From: an uncultured Pseudomonadota bacterium
GTDB lineage: Bacteria; Pseudomonadota; Gammaproteobacteria; Burkholderiales; Methylophilaceae
NCBI GenBank assembly: GCA_903860085.1
Contig: CAIOPD010000166.1
Coordinates: 1 to 5,543, forward strand
DNA: 5,543 bases
Reading direction: 5' to 3'
Part shown: positions 5,490 to 5,543 of the stretch, piece by piece
Numbering within the stretch: the first letter of the stretch is position 1
How the letters are laid out: each line of letters opens with the position of its first letter
Made by a program: the position numbers and the translations under genes
Notes under the pieces: generated by a model
What the model was told of the DNA's origin: nothing
The model's input: the letters and a program-made list of their open reading frames with translations, nothing else
Databases searched by the model: none

Positions 5490-5543
5490 CAAACTCTAGA
5501 ATCGCAGGCACGGGCAGTTATCTTCCAGAAAAAATTCTGACTA
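5486..5543 (+). CDS. fabH: Beta-ketoacyl-ACP synthase III, 5' fragment (right edge of window)
   Basis: Only the first 19 codons are in the window: MTNSRIAGTGSYLPEKILT, matching the characteristic FabH N-terminus (SRIxGTGSYLPEKxLTN). FabH condenses acetyl-CoA with malonyl-ACP to begin fatty acid synthesis. The ATG overlaps the plsX stop as ATGA (5486-5489) and has no Shine-Dalgarno of its own, so translation is probably coupled to plsX. The gene position after plsX is the standard proteobacterial order. Catalytic Cys, His and Asn lie beyond the window. Confidence 0.92.
   Translation, partial: MTNSRIAGTGSYLPEKILT

Noticed and set aside
1..5543. CRISPR, insertion sequence, tRNA/rRNA, toxin-antitoxin or other accessory system
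   Set aside because: No repeat-spacer pattern, transposase, terminal repeats or tRNA-like fold seen. Nearly all sequence is taken up by well-known housekeeping genes, so no previously undescribed system is supported here.

Overview
This 5.5 kb window looks like ordinary chromosomal housekeeping DNA from a proteobacterium. It is most likely a betaproteobacterium of moderate-to-low G+C, and the Methylophilaceae (Methylotenera/Methylophilus-type methylotrophs) are my best guess. That placement is an inference from protein wording (L32 starting [21 protein letters not shown], Pseudomonas/betaproteobacterial-type PycA and PycB) and from the yceD-rpmF-plsX-fabH gene order. No database search was possible.

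Layout. Positions 1-3294 carry a minus-strand operon, pycA then pycB, encoding the two subunits of an acetyl-CoA-independent, two-subunit pyruvate carboxylase. PycA is the biotin carboxylase subunit. PycB is the carboxyltransferase plus biotin-carrier subunit, and its last few codons lie off the left edge. A 137-bp divergent intergenic region (3295-3431) separates this operon from the plus-strand cluster yceD (DUF177), rpmF (ribosomal protein L32), plsX (acyl-ACP:phosphate transacylase) and the first 19 codons of fabH (ketoacyl-ACP synthase III). This is the classic block linking ribosome biogenesis with fatty acid and phospholipid synthesis. rpmF has a well-formed sigma70-type promoter directly behind yceD and a strong intrinsic terminator behind it, so it can be expressed as its own short transcript. 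plsX and fabH overlap by ATGA and are probably translationally coupled.

How the genes fit together. PycA and PycB would make oxaloacetate from pyruvate and bicarbonate (anaplerosis). PlsX and FabH start phospholipid and fatty acid synthesis. YceD and L32 belong to large-subunit ribosome biogenesis. The two blocks share only the intergenic promoter region.

No mobile element, CRISPR array, tRNA, rRNA or defence system is visible, and I found no exotic system. The most interesting signal is in PycB. Several usually conserved carboxyltransferase active-site positions differ from the family pattern, including Ala237 where pyruvate carboxylases carry the catalytic Thr. The metal ligands, the carbamylated Lys and the biotinyl Lys are all kept. 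Other points worth a look are a hairpin straddling the yceD stop codon and the rpmF -35 box, two mutually exclusive inverted repeats behind rpmF, and an 18-bp perfect palindrome in the divergent promoter region.
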